In this document: piece after piece, positions 33,631 to 42,787 of the stretch
How the letters are laid out: every line of letters starts with the position of its first letter
Numbering within the stretch: position 1 is the stretch's first letter
DNA from: Negativicutes bacterium
Lineage (GTDB): Bacteria; Bacillota_C; Negativicutes; Sporomusales_B; JARLHX01
DNA: 55,928 nucleotides
Direction: 5' to 3'
Assembly (NCBI GenBank): GCA_031292015.1
Contig: JARLHY010000171.1
Span: 1 to 55,928 of the forward strand
Notes under the pieces: model-generated
Databases searched by the model: none
Seen by the model: only the letters and a program-made list of their open reading frames with translations
Told to the model about the DNA's origin: nothing
Position numbers and translations under genes: made by a program

Positions 33631-36456
33631 ATGAGAAAAACAGCACTCATTCTGGGTGGGGGGATCGCGGGACTGCACACAGCGCTGCAACTGGCAGACG
33701 CGGGGTATCCGGCGGCCCTGGTGACAGACGAAGCGACTCTGGGCGGCAAACTGGCCGCAGCCGGGCTGGCTGATTCCCAGTCGGCCTGCCTGTGGGACAA
33801 GGCGCTGAATATCTCTGCGGTTTACCTGGGGGGCAGCCTGCACGCCTCGCCGGCGATGCTGGCGGGGCTGATCCTGAGGGCTGTCAATCACCCCAACATC
33901 CGGGCTTACACCCAGGCCAGGCTGACCGGCCTGCAGGGAGCCGCCGGCGAATTCAGTGCGAGCATCGGCGACGCGGTGACCGGCCTTCCTGTGGAGGAGA
34001 TCGCAGCCGGGGCGGTGATCCTGGCTGCCGGCTTCGATATGGTCGATGCGGCCCAGCACGGCGAATACGGCTATGGCCGCTACCGCAATGTCGTTACCAG
34101 CCTGGAACTTGAACGCCTGCTGGCCCAAAGCCGCTTCCAGGGAAGTGTCCGACGGCCTTCGGACGGCAAACCTGCGGAAAAACTGGCGTTTATTCAGTGT
34201 GTGGGTTCGCGGGATAGCGTTGCCGGGCGGGAATATTGCTCGTCGATCTGCTGCATGTTCACCGCCAAGGAGGCGATCCTGCTCAGCGAACTTGACCCCA
34301 AAACGCAAATAAGTGTGTTTTATATCGATACCCGGGCCTGCGGCAAGAATTTCGACCACTTTCTCCAGCAGGCGGAAAACCTGGGGGTCCGCTATGTCCG
34401 GTCGATGATTTCCGAAATCAAGGAGGATCCGGTCAGCGAGAATCTGCTGGTCCGCTACATGGAAGCCGGGGAAAACCGCCAGCAGGAGTTCGATATGATG
34501 GTGCTGGCGATGGGGATTCAGCCGTCGGCCGGGCTTGCCCAGACGGCGGCGCTGCTTGGGATCGCCCTTAATGACTACGGTTTTGTGGCCGTAAACCAAT
34601 TTTGTCCGGTGCTCACCAGCCGTCCCGGCGTGTTTGTGGTAGGCGGCGGGCAGGGGCCGCTGGAGATCAGCGAAACGCTGGCCCTGGCTGCCAGTGCGGC
34701 GGCGATGGCGGCGGAAGCTCTGGGCGAAGCCGCCCAAAGACCGGCCAGGCGACCGGCCGCTACAGAGAACAGTGGCGAGGACAGCCTTCGGGTCGGCGTG
34801 TTTTTGTGCCGCGGCGGCCTGGAAGCGGCGGGGATCGATACCGGCGCCTTGACCGAGGCGGTCGGGAACATGGACGATGTGGCCGCTGTTGAAGAAGATG
34901 CCCTGCTGTGTACCACAGCAAGAATCGATAGAATCCGGAAAGTGGTTGGCGAAAATGGCATCAACCGCGTGGTTGTCGCGCCGTGTTTTCTGAAGAGCAA
35001 TCAGCTGCTTTTCCAGGAAGCCTTGCAGACGGTGGGGGTGAATCCCCTGTTGGTGGAGGTGGCGGACTTGCCGCGCCTGCAATCTGACGCTCTGTCGGCG
35101 ACTGAGGCCATGATTCGGACGATAAAGAAGGCGGTGGCCAGCCTGAAAACATTCAGCCCGCTGCGATGGCATCCCGAACCGGTAGTGCCGCGAGCCCTAG
35201 TTGTCGGCGGCGGTATCAGCGGGATGACGGCGGCGCTGGCTATCGCCGGGCGTGGCTTTGAGACAGTCCTGGTGGAGCAGAGCGAAGAACTCGGCGGTTA
35301 TCTGGCTTCCGGCCAGCGCGGACTGGAGGGAGAGGAACTGCCGCAGGCCTATCTGGATGTGGTCGGGCAGGTGAAAAAACACCCCAGGATCGAGGTGGCT
35401 ACAAGCTGCCGGGTGGTGAGTTTCACCGGGCGGCAAGGCCGGTTCAGTTCCATGCTGGAGTGCGGCGAAGAAAAGCCGCGGCGGCTGGAGCACGGGGTGA
35501 CCGTGATTGCCACCGGGGCCCGGGAAGATCAGCCGCAAGACTATTTTTACGGCGCCAATTCCCGGGTGATGACAGGCAGCGAAGCCCGGAAGCTGCTGGA
35601 AAAGAGAGCTCTGCCGGGGGAAACAGGGCAGGTTTACGCCTTTATCCAGTGCGTGGGCTCCAGGAATAAGGAGCGACAGTACTGCAGCCGCACCTGCTGC
35701 CTGCAGACTGTCGACACCGCTCTGGCGATCAAGCAGAAAGATCCGGGGGCCCAAATTTATGTTTTCTACCGCGATATGCGGACCCCCGGGTATCTGGAAA
35801 AGCGATATCAGGAGGCCAGGCACGCCGGCGTTCTTTTCGTTCAGTACCAGGAAGAGGCACCGCCGGTGCTGCGTGAGGCCGAAGACGGACGTCTGTCGCT
35901 TGCGGTGGCGGACCCGGCGGCGAATCAAACGCTGAACATCAGGCCCGACCTGGTGGTTCTGGCCACGGCCCAGGTGGCCCAGCCGGACGCGGCCGCGGTA
36001 GGGGCGCTGTTTCACCTGCAGGTCAATCCTGACGGCTTTTTGATGGAGACTCACAATAATATCGGGACAATCGCCTTTCCCAACGGGGGGATCTTTGTGG
36101 TCGGTGCCGCCCATGCTCCGAAATCGGTGGCGGAATGCCTGTCCCAGGCCAGGGGAGTCGCGGCGCGGGCCTCGCGGATACTGGGTCAGCCCTTTTTACG
36201 GATGGGAGGCACGGTGGCCAGGGTGGATTCCGACAAATGCGTGGCCTGCCTGACCTGTGTGCGGTTATGTCCTTTCTCTGTTCCCAAGATCAGCCGGGAG
36301 CTAAAAGAGATGGGAAGCGCTTCGATCGAGGCGGCCGAGTGCCGCGGCTGCGGTATCTGTGCCGCCGAATGCCCCAACAATGCCATCGAGCAGTGCCAAT
36401 ACGAGAACGATCGGCTTAAGGCGAGGATCGACATTGCTTTGGCGAAGGGGGAGTAG
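33631..36456 (+). CDS. hdrA: HdrA-like flavoprotein, tandem-fused form with ferredoxin end
   Basis: A 941-residue protein containing two HdrA flavin modules. Module 1 (about 1-370) has LGGGIAGLHTALQLADAG and IQCVGSRD...YCSSICC near 186-205. A middle segment (about 385-490) resembles the linker of fused HdrA proteins. Module 2 (about 510-855) has VGGGISGMTAALAIAGRG and a second IQCVGSRN..YCSRTCC near 670. The C-terminus (about 868-905) has two 4Fe-4S motifs, CVACLTCVRLCP and CRGCGICAAECP. The usual N-terminal cysteine motif next to the flavin (DC..CILTP) reads SACLWDKALN in module 1, so that cluster may be lost. HdrA holds the bifurcating flavin. Fused double HdrA forms are known in acetogens. 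Confidence 0.9.
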   Translation: MRKTALILGGGIAGLHTALQLADAGYPAALVTDEATLGGKLAAAGLADSQSACLWDKALNISAVYLGGSLHASPAMLAGLILRAVNHPNIRAYTQARLTGLQGAAGEFSASIGDAVTGLPVEEIAAGAVILAAGFDMVDAAQHGEYGYGRYRNVVTSLELERLLAQSRFQGSVRRPSDGKPAEKLAFIQCVGSRDSVAGREYCSSICCMFTAKEAILLSELDPKTQISVFYIDTRACGKNFDHFLQQAENLGVRYVRSMISEIKEDPVSENLLVRYMEAGENRQQEFDMMVLAMGIQPSAGLAQTAALLGIALNDYGFVAVNQFCPVLTSRPGVFVVGGGQGPLEISETLALAASAAAMAAEALGEAAQRPARRPAATENSGEDSLRVGVFLCRGGLEAAGIDTGALTEAVGNMDDVAAVEEDALLCTTARIDRIRKVVGENGINRVVVAPCFLKSNQLLFQEALQTVGVNPLLVEVADLPRLQSDALSATEAMIRTIKKAVASLKTFSPLRWHPEPVVPRALVVGGGISGMTAALAIAGRGFETVLVEQSEELGGYLASGQRGLEGEELPQAYLDVVGQVKKHPRIEVATSCRVVSFTGRQGRFSSMLECGEEKPRRLEHGVTVIATGAREDQPQDYFYGANSRVMTGSEARKLLEKRALPGETGQVYAFIQCVGSRNKERQYCSRTCCLQTVDTALAIKQKDPGAQIYVFYRDMRTPGYLEKRYQEARHAGVLFVQYQEEAPPVLREAEDGRLSLAVADPAANQTLNIRPDLVVLATAQVAQPDAAAVGALFHLQVNPDGFLMETHNNIGTIAFPNGGIFVVGAAHAPKSVAECLSQARGVAARASRILGQPFLRMGGTVARVDSDKCVACLTCVRLCPFSVPKISRELKEMGSASIEAAECRGCGICAAECPNNAIEQCQYENDRLKARIDIALAKGE

Positions 36457-36457
36457 C

Positions 36458-36886
36458 ATGGAACGTGGTGCGAAGCTGGTGGGTTTTGTCTGCAAGTTTT
36501 GTGCGCTGCTGAGTTTTGAGCTGGGACCACGGCCGGATGCCCCCGTGACGCTGGAGCTGGTGGAGCTGCCCTGCGCCGGAAGGATCGACGCCCGCATGCT
36601 GCTGCGAGCGTTCGAACAAGGCGCCGACGCCGTATTTGTCGTCGGCTGTCCGACCCATGAATGCCTTAATCTCCAGGGCAGCGCCAGGGCGGAGAAACGG
36701 ATCGGGCGGGTAAAAGCGCTGCTGGACGATATCGGGCTGGGGCACGAAAGGCTGATGCTGTACCGGGTCTCCGGCACTGACGGGCCCCGGTTGGCCCACA
36801 TTGTCCGGGACGCTGCAGCGAAACTGCAGGAGATCGGTCTGAGTCCGCTGCACAGCCCCAAAGCAGGACGAGAGGAGAAGCGGTAA
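36458..36886 (+). CDS. MvhD/FrhD-like electron-transfer protein with reduced cysteine set
   Basis: A 142-residue protein related to MvhD, which links an electron donor to HdrA through a 2Fe-2S cluster. Recognisable parts are FVCKFCALLSF, LPCAGRIDARMLLRAFEQGADAVFVVGC and HECLNLQGSARAEKRI. Standard MvhD has CxxCxY at the start, CSGRVD, and GC(H/x)PGDCHY. Here the first motif is CKFC, CAGRID is kept, and the last reads GCPTHEC, so most cluster cysteines survive in altered surroundings. ATG at 36458 starts one base after the hdrA stop. Position between hdrA and metV matches the Moorella-type MetFV-HdrCBA-MvhD cluster. Confidence 0.8.
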   Translation: MERGAKLVGFVCKFCALLSFELGPRPDAPVTLELVELPCAGRIDARMLLRAFEQGADAVFVVGCPTHECLNLQGSARAEKRIGRVKALLDDIGLGHERLMLYRVSGTDGPRLAHIVRDAAAKLQEIGLSPLHSPKAGREEKR

Positions 36887-36888
36887 CC

Positions 36889-37557
36889 ATGATCATAGCC
36901 GAGCAAAAATCGCTGCCGGAAATCGACGCCCTAATCAAGGACGCCAGGAAAGTGCTGGTGGTCGGCTGCGGCGGCTGCGTCAGCGTCTGCCTGTCCGGCG
37001 GCCAGGCAGAAACGGAAGTGCTGGCGGCGGCGCTTCGACTCAAACGGAAAGTGGCCGGGGTGCCGATTGATATCAGGGAAGCAACGCTGGAACGTCAGTG
37101 TGATCCGGAATACATAGCCAAACTGGATGACCATATCCGGGACGCGGACTGTATCCTGTCGCTGGCCTGCGGGGTAGGCGTGCAGTTTCTGGCCGAGCGT
37201 TACGCCGACACGGTGGTGATTCCGGCCCAGGACACCAAATTCGCCGGTGGAACCACCGAACACGGCGTGTGGGAAGAACGGTGCGGACTGTGCGGGGATT
37301 GTGTTCTGGCGACCACCGGCGGCATCTGCCCGGTGATACGCTGCGCCAAGAGCCTGTTTAACGGACCGTGCGGCGGTTCCCATGACGGGAAATGTGAAGT
37401 GAGTGAAGAAACTCCCTGTGCCTGGTGTCTGATTTACGAGCGGATGAAACGGCTGGGCCGGGAAGCGGACTTATACGAGATTCAGCCGCCGAAAGACTGG
37501 TCTAAGGCCAGGGATGGCGGTTTGCGCAAGGTGGTCAGGGGGGATTTGCAGCTATGA
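36889..37557 (+). CDS. metV: MetV, zinc/iron-sulfur partner of methylene-THF reductase
   Basis: A 222-residue protein of the MetV family (methylene-THF reductase C-terminal domain). Early GCGGCVSVCLSGG near residue 24 and the cysteine-rich second half (CGLCGDCVLATTGGICPVIRC, GPCGGS, PCAWCLIYERM) are family marks. In acetogens MetV is needed for MetF activity and binds clusters or zinc. It ends in a 4-base overlap with metF. It supports methyl-THF oxidation or formation in complex with the Hdr subunits upstream. Confidence 0.93.
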   Translation: MIIAEQKSLPEIDALIKDARKVLVVGCGGCVSVCLSGGQAETEVLAAALRLKRKVAGVPIDIREATLERQCDPEYIAKLDDHIRDADCILSLACGVGVQFLAERYADTVVIPAQDTKFAGGTTEHGVWEERCGLCGDCVLATTGGICPVIRCAKSLFNGPCGGSHDGKCEVSEETPCAWCLIYERMKRLGREADLYEIQPPKDWSKARDGGLRKVVRGDLQL

Positions 37558-38504
37558 TGAGCGATTCGGCACTACCGGCCGACCGGGAGTGGCGCACCGA
37601 AAGCAGCCTGGAGAGACTGTTTGCCGGCGACCAATTCGCGGTGACGGCGGAGCTGGGGCCGCCGAAGGGGGCCTCGGCGGCAGGGCTTGCGGCCAATACC
37701 GACAAACTGAAGGATTATTGCGACGGACTCAACATCACCGACAACCAGAGCGCGTCGGTGCGGCTTTCCAGCATTGCGGCAGCCGTCCATATCCTGCGGC
37801 AGGGCGGAAACCCCATCATTCAGGTCACCTGCCGGGACAGGAACAGGATCGCGATCCAGAGCGACCTTTTGGGGGCCTACAGCCTGGGCATCCGCAACGT
37901 GGTGTGTCTGAGCGGCGACCATCAGTCCTTCGGCAATCATCCTTCCGCCAAAAATGTCTTTGATATCGATTCGATTCAGCTGATCGCCCTGGTCAAAAAA
38001 ATGCGGGAAGAAAAACGCCTGCTGTGCGGCGAGGAAATGAAAGAACCGCCGCGGTTCTATATCGGGGCGGTGGAAAGTCCGTTTGGCGACCCGCTGGAAC
38101 TCAGGGTGCTGCGGCTGGCGAAAAAGGTCAGGGCTGGTGCGGAGTTTATCCAGACCCAGGCGGTGTTTGACCTGGAAAAATTCGAACAATGGATGAGCCT
38201 TGTCCGCAAGGAGGGCTTGGATAAAAAAGTCCATATCCTGGCAGGGGTGCTGCCGATCAAGTCGCTGCGGATGGTGCAGTATATGAAAGAAAATGTAGCC
38301 GGGATGATCATTCCCGATGAACTTGTGGAGCGGATCGCCAAAGCCGAGAACCCGCAGGCCGAGGGTATCAGGATCAGCGTCGAGATCATCGGGCATCTGC
38401 AGAAAGTGACGGGCCTCAAAGGGGTCCATATCATGCCGGTGGGCTGGGAAGCGGCTTTGCCGGACATTGTGACTCAGGCGGGGCTGTATCCCCGTCCAAG
38501 GTAA
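37554..38504 (+). CDS. metF: Methylenetetrahydrofolate reductase
   Basis: A 316-residue flavin TIM-barrel enzyme interconverting methylene-THF and methyl-THF. AVTAELGPPKGAS near residue 29 carries the catalytic glutamate region, CLSGDHQSFG near 120 and QTQAVFDLEKFEQW near 200 are typical, and HIMPVGWEAALPDIV ends the barrel. ATG at 37554 (a second ATG follows at once) overlaps the metV stop. In this organism the reaction may run oxidatively, when methyl groups are burned for electrons, or reductively in the acetyl-CoA pathway. Confidence 0.95.
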   Translation: MMSDSALPADREWRTESSLERLFAGDQFAVTAELGPPKGASAAGLAANTDKLKDYCDGLNITDNQSASVRLSSIAAAVHILRQGGNPIIQVTCRDRNRIAIQSDLLGAYSLGIRNVVCLSGDHQSFGNHPSAKNVFDIDSIQLIALVKKMREEKRLLCGEEMKEPPRFYIGAVESPFGDPLELRVLRLAKKVRAGAEFIQTQAVFDLEKFEQWMSLVRKEGLDKKVHILAGVLPIKSLRMVQYMKENVAGMIIPDELVERIAKAENPQAEGIRISVEIIGHLQKVTGLKGVHIMPVGWEAALPDIVTQAGLYPRPR

Positions 38505-38543
38505 TACGCTATCTTGATAGCCAAACATAAAAAGGGGGAGTCT

Positions 38544-39179
38544 ATGATGGAAAAGATTATGGAGGAAATTCGCACTGCTATTTGGGAGCATGACGCCAAG
38601 CTGGTCAAGGAACTGGTGGAAAAAGCGCTGGCGGAGAAGGTCGACATCGTGACCATCGTCAACGACGGGCTTGTCAGCGGCATGAACAAAATCGGCGAAA
38701 AATTCAAGTCCAATGAGGTGTTCATCCCCGAAGTGCTGGTTTCGGCCCGGGCGATGGCGGCAGGCATGGCGGTGATCAAACCGCTGCTGGTCCAGGCCGG
38801 GATCAAGGAAAAGGGGATTCTGCTTATCGGCACGGTCAAGGATGACCTTCACGACATCGGCAAGAACCTTGTGATGATGATGTTTGAAGGAGCCGGCTAC
38901 AAGGTTGTCGACCTGGGCATCAACGTGCCTACCGAGAAATTCCTGCAGGCCATCGAGGAACACAAGCCGGATGTAATCGGGCTGGCGGCCCTGCTAACCA
39001 CGACCATGACCTATATGAAAGAAGCCACAGCGGCGATCAAAGCGAAATATCCGAATGCCAAGGTGATTGTCGGCGGTGCGCCTGTCACCCAAAAATTTGC
39101 CGACGAAATCGGCGCCGACGCCTACGCCTCCGACGGAGCTGTGGCTGTGGAGAAAGCGGACGCCATTATCGGCGCGTAA
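38544..39179 (+). CDS. Corrinoid (methyl-carrier) protein, MtvC-like, copy 2
   Basis: A 211-residue carrier with DDLHDIGKNLV near residue 99. It is nearly identical along its length to the product at 21561; substitutions are mostly conservative. ATG at 38544 follows AAAGGGGGAG; a TTG at 38514 lacks a site. It sits between metF and the methyl-THF methyltransferase, so it is the carrier that hands methyl groups to folate. The strong sequence match suggests copy 1 can also dock on that same enzyme. Confidence 0.95.
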   Translation: MMEKIMEEIRTAIWEHDAKLVKELVEKALAEKVDIVTIVNDGLVSGMNKIGEKFKSNEVFIPEVLVSARAMAAGMAVIKPLLVQAGIKEKGILLIGTVKDDLHDIGKNLVMMMFEGAGYKVVDLGINVPTEKFLQAIEEHKPDVIGLAALLTTTMTYMKEATAAIKAKYPNAKVIVGGAPVTQKFADEIGADAYASDGAVAVEKADAIIGA

Positions 39180-39264
39180 CATGCCGACGGTTGTCGTCAG
39201 ACGATGACGACGGCGGTTTTCACATTCAAGCCTTATTGATTATGAAGGGGGGAGCTCATTTACC

Positions 39265-40059
39265 ATGATTGTCATCGGGGAAAAGATCAACAGCAGTATT
39301 CCCAGTGTAGCCAAAGCCATCGGGAACATGGATAAGGAGTTTATCCAGAAGCTGGCTCAGGACCAGGTGAAAGCGGGAGCCGGGGTTATCGACGTCAACG
39401 CCGGCGCGTTTTTGGATCGGGAAACCGAACTATTGATCTGGCTGGTCAATGTGGTGCAGGAAGTCACCGATGTGCCCCTGTGCGTCGACAGCCCCAGCGC
39501 TGAGGCGCTGGAAGCGGCTCTGGCCGTGGTCAACAAGAAGGCGGTCATCAACTCGATCTCGGCTGAGAAGGAGCGGTACGACTCGGTTATACCGCTGGTC
39601 AAACGCCACAAGTCGTCGGTGATAGCGCTATGCATGGACGACAAGGGAATACCGGCGACCGCCGCGCAGCGGATCGAAATCGCCAAATCCCTTACCGCCC
39701 GTCTGGTCGCCGACGGCGTCAGCCCTGACGATATCTACCTTGACGTCATGGTGCAGCCGATCGGCACCGACAATTGCTCCGGCCGGGAGGCGCTGGAAAC
39801 GGTGCGGGCCATCAAAGAGGCGATCCCGGGAGTTCATATTACCAGCGGTCTCAGTAACGTGTCCTACGGCTTGCCGAAGCGCAAGCTCCTCAATCAGGCC
39901 TTCGCGGTGGCGCTGGCGGCCTACGGCATGGATGTTCTGTTCATCGATCCGCTGGACGAGAGAATGATGGCCCTGCTTTCGGCCATTCAGGCCCTGACCG
40001 GCTGTGACGAATACTGCTGTGACTACCTGACGGCGTTCCGGGCCGGCAAACTGGGATAG
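39265..40059 (+). CDS. Methyl-THF:corrinoid protein methyltransferase (MtvA/AcsE-like)
   Basis: A 264-residue TIM-barrel pterin-binding enzyme. IVIGEKINSS at the start, GAGVIDVNAGAF near 38, PLCVDSPSAEALEAAL near 71, and ITSGLSNVSYGLPKR near 192 match the AcsE/MtvA/MtgA group, which moves methyl between methylcobamide and THF. It would be the MT2 component serving the URO-D-type MT1 enzymes. It follows the corrinoid carrier by 85 bases and precedes folD. AcsE proper, of the CO dehydrogenase cluster, cannot be fully excluded, but no acs genes are here. Confidence 0.92.
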   Translation: MIVIGEKINSSIPSVAKAIGNMDKEFIQKLAQDQVKAGAGVIDVNAGAFLDRETELLIWLVNVVQEVTDVPLCVDSPSAEALEAALAVVNKKAVINSISAEKERYDSVIPLVKRHKSSVIALCMDDKGIPATAAQRIEIAKSLTARLVADGVSPDDIYLDVMVQPIGTDNCSGREALETVRAIKEAIPGVHITSGLSNVSYGLPKRKLLNQAFAVALAAYGMDVLFIDPLDERMMALLSAIQALTGCDEYCCDYLTAFRAGKLG

Positions 40060-40109
40060 ACCGGTGACATGGGCGGGACCGGGCTTCAGAATAGATTGCG
40101 GAGGGTGTT

Positions 40110-40985
40110 ATGACAGCGAAATTATTGGACGGCAACCAGATCGCGGCAGTGATCAGACAGGATGTCGCGAAGGAAGTCGAAAAATTGAGGCAGGAAGAAG
40201 ATATCACCCCGGGGCTGGCGGTGGTCATCGTCGGCGAGAACCCGGCGTCCAAGGTGTACGTCAACCGCAAACACAAAGCCTGCGAAGAAACCGGCATCTA
40301 CTCGGAGGTCATCCGCCTGCCGGATACGACCACGGAAGACGAATTGTCGGCGGTGCTGAAAGGCCTCAACTGTGATGGGCGGATCAACGGCATCCTGGTT
40401 CAGCTGCCGCTGCCGAAGCATATCAACACAGAGCGGATTCTGGACCAGATCAGGCCGGACAAGGATGTGGACGGCTTTCATCCCCTGAATGTGGGCAACC
40501 TCAGTATCGGCAGGGAAGGGCTCGTCCCCTGTACGCCCCATGGTGTGATTAAAATGCTGGAAATCAGCGGCATACCGGTGGAAGGCAAACGGGCGGTGAT
40601 CATCGGCCGCAGCAATATTGTCGGCAAACCGATGGCCAACCTGCTGCTGGCCCGCAACGCTACGGTGACGGTCTGCCACTCCCGGACCGCCGACCTGCCG
40701 GCGGTAGCCAGGGAAGGGGACCTGCTGGTGGCCGCTATCGGCAAACCGGGTTTTGTTACCAAGGATATGGTGAAACCCGGAGCGACGGTGATTGACGTCG
40801 GTATCAACCGGGTGGGTGACAAGCTGGTCGGCGACGTCGACTTTGCGGCAGTCAGGGAAGTGGCCGGCGCCATTACACCGGTGCCGGGCGGGGTCGGACC
40901 GCTGACCATCGCCATGCTGCTGTTCAACACCGTGAAAGCCGCGAAGCTGCAGCTCAAAGCCAGCGAGGAGGAAGATAAAAAGTGA
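40110..40985 (+). CDS. folD: Bifunctional methylene-THF dehydrogenase/methenyl-THF cyclohydrolase
   Basis: A 291-residue FolD. Marks are [23 protein letters not shown] near 50 with the catalytic lysine, [12 protein letters not shown] near 96, [15 protein letters not shown] near 118, [11 protein letters not shown] near 141, and the cofactor loop [15 protein letters not shown] near 167. It converts methylene-THF through methenyl-THF to formyl-THF. CGGAGGG precedes the ATG. A GTGA overlap couples it to fhs. No separate cyclohydrolase gene is present, so both steps rest on this protein. Confidence 0.97.
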   Translation: MTAKLLDGNQIAAVIRQDVAKEVEKLRQEEDITPGLAVVIVGENPASKVYVNRKHKACEETGIYSEVIRLPDTTTEDELSAVLKGLNCDGRINGILVQLPLPKHINTERILDQIRPDKDVDGFHPLNVGNLSIGREGLVPCTPHGVIKMLEISGIPVEGKRAVIIGRSNIVGKPMANLLLARNATVTVCHSRTADLPAVAREGDLLVAAIGKPGFVTKDMVKPGATVIDVGINRVGDKLVGDVDFAAVREVAGAITPVPGGVGPLTIAMLLFNTVKAAKLQLKASEEEDKK

Positions 40986-42649
40986 AAAGCGATGTTGAAA
41001 TAGCCCAAGCGGCGCAAATGAATCCTATCGTCCAGGTTGCCGCCGAACTCGGCCTGACCGAGGACGATCTAGAATTGTACGGCAAATACAAAGCCAAAGT
41101 GTCGCTGGCGGTATGGGACAGACTGAAAAACCGCCCCGACGGTAAGCTTATCCTGGTCACCGCCATCAACCCCACGCCGGCCGGCGAAGGCAAAACCACC
41201 AACACCGTCGGTATTGGCGACGCGCTGCGACGGCTGGGGAAAAAAGTCGTCATCGCCCTGCGGGAGCCTTCCCTCGGCCCCTGTTTCGGGGTCAAGGGCG
41301 GCGCCGCTGGCGGCGGCTACGCCCAGGTCGTGCCGATGGAAGACATCAATCTGCATTTCACCGGCGACATCCACGCGGTTACTACCGCCAACAATCTGCT
41401 GGCGGCGGTGGTCGACAACCATATCCATCATGGCAACGACCTTACTATCGACCCCCGCCGGGTGACCTGGCGGCGGGCCATGGACCTCAATGAACGGGCA
41501 CTGCGCCAGATCGTGCTCGGTCTTGGCGGCAAAGCCAACGGCATCCCGCGGGAGGGCGGCTTCGATATTTCGGTGGCCTCCGAGATGATGGCCATCCTTT
41601 GCCTGGCCTCGGATCTTGCGGACATGAAACAGCGGATCAGCAGGATCATCGTTGGCTACACCTACGACAACAAACCGGTTACCGTTGCGGACCTGAAGGT
41701 GGCCGGAGCGCTCACCCTGCTGTTCAAAGACGCCATCAAACCCAACATTGTGCAGACGCTGGAGAATACGCCGGCTTTCATCCATGGCGGACCTTTTGCC
41801 AACATCGCCCATGGCTGCAACAGCGTCATGGCTTCGAAATTCGCCTTGAAAATGGCCGACGTGCTGGTCACCGAGGCTGGTTTCGGTGCCGACCTGGGAG
41901 CGGAGAAGTTCCTTGACATCAAGTGCCGCTTCGCCGGACTCCAGCCGGACGCTGTTGTCCTGGTGGCCACGGTGCGGGCGCTGAAATCCCACGGCGGGGT
42001 GGCTAAGGCCGATCTGGGCAAAGAAAATATGGCCGCCCTGGAAAAGGGCCTGACCAACCTTACCAAGCATATCGAGAATATCGGCAAATTCGGCCTGCCG
42101 GCGGTGGTCGCCATCAACGCTTTCCCCACCGACACGGCCGAGGAGTTGGCCTTCGTCGAAGCAAAATGCAAAGCCATGGGAGCGTCAGTGGCCCTGTCCG
42201 AGGTATGGGCCAAGGGTGGCGAGGGCGGAATCGCCGTCGCCAAGGAAGTGCTTGCAGCGATGGAAAAACCCAAGGCCTTCAAGTTCCTTTATGACGAGAA
42301 ACTGCCGATCAAAGACAAAATCGCCGCCATCGCCACAGAGATCTACGGCGCCGACGGGGTGAACTACACCGCCGCCGCCGACAAGACGATCCAGGAACTG
42401 ACGGCGCTGGGCTTCGACAAGACCCCGGTCTGTATCGCCAAAACCCAGTATTCGCTGAGCGACGATGCGACCAAACTCGGCCGGCCTTCCGGGTTCACCG
42501 TCACGGTGAGGGAAGTGCGGGTGTCGGCGGGAGCAGGCTTTTTGGTAGCGGTAACCGGGGAAATCATGACCATGCCGGGGCTGCCTAAACGACCGGCAGC
42601 CGAGGTAATGGATATCGACAACAACGGCAAGATCGTCGGGCTGTTCTAG
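40982..42649 (+). CDS. fhs: Formate-tetrahydrofolate ligase
   Basis: A 555-residue enzyme, full length for the family, joining formate and THF with ATP or running in reverse to give formate and ATP. The P-loop is [14 protein letters not shown] near 62, then [34 protein letters not shown] and [26 protein letters not shown]. It starts with GTG overlapping folD by four bases. It closes the C1 core; only weak hairpins follow (GGTGAGT/ACTCACC at 42701-42728). Confidence 0.98.
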   Translation: MKSDVEIAQAAQMNPIVQVAAELGLTEDDLELYGKYKAKVSLAVWDRLKNRPDGKLILVTAINPTPAGEGKTTNTVGIGDALRRLGKKVVIALREPSLGPCFGVKGGAAGGGYAQVVPMEDINLHFTGDIHAVTTANNLLAAVVDNHIHHGNDLTIDPRRVTWRRAMDLNERALRQIVLGLGGKANGIPREGGFDISVASEMMAILCLASDLADMKQRISRIIVGYTYDNKPVTVADLKVAGALTLLFKDAIKPNIVQTLENTPAFIHGGPFANIAHGCNSVMASKFALKMADVLVTEAGFGADLGAEKFLDIKCRFAGLQPDAVVLVATVRALKSHGGVAKADLGKENMAALEKGLTNLTKHIENIGKFGLPAVVAINAFPTDTAEELAFVEAKCKAMGASVALSEVWAKGGEGGIAVAKEVLAAMEKPKAFKFLYDEKLPIKDKIAAIATEIYGADGVNYTAAADKTIQELTALGFDKTPVCIAKTQYSLSDDATKLGRPSGFTVTVREVRVSAGAGFLVAVTGEIMTMPGLPKRPAAEVMDIDNNGKIVGLF

Positions 42650-42787
42650 CACCGGCGAATAGTCGACAAGGGGCGATCCGCAAGACCGGATCGGCGTCAG
42701 GGTGAGTTACGCTATTGCGGGACTCACCTTCTTGCTATAAAGTTATTCTGAGGGCAGGAAAAGGGGCTAACCGCAGGAGGAGTCGCC

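Noticed and set aside
33487..35172. 561-codon open frame on the minus strand
   Set aside because: Antisense of hdrB/hdrA. No family features or ribosome site.
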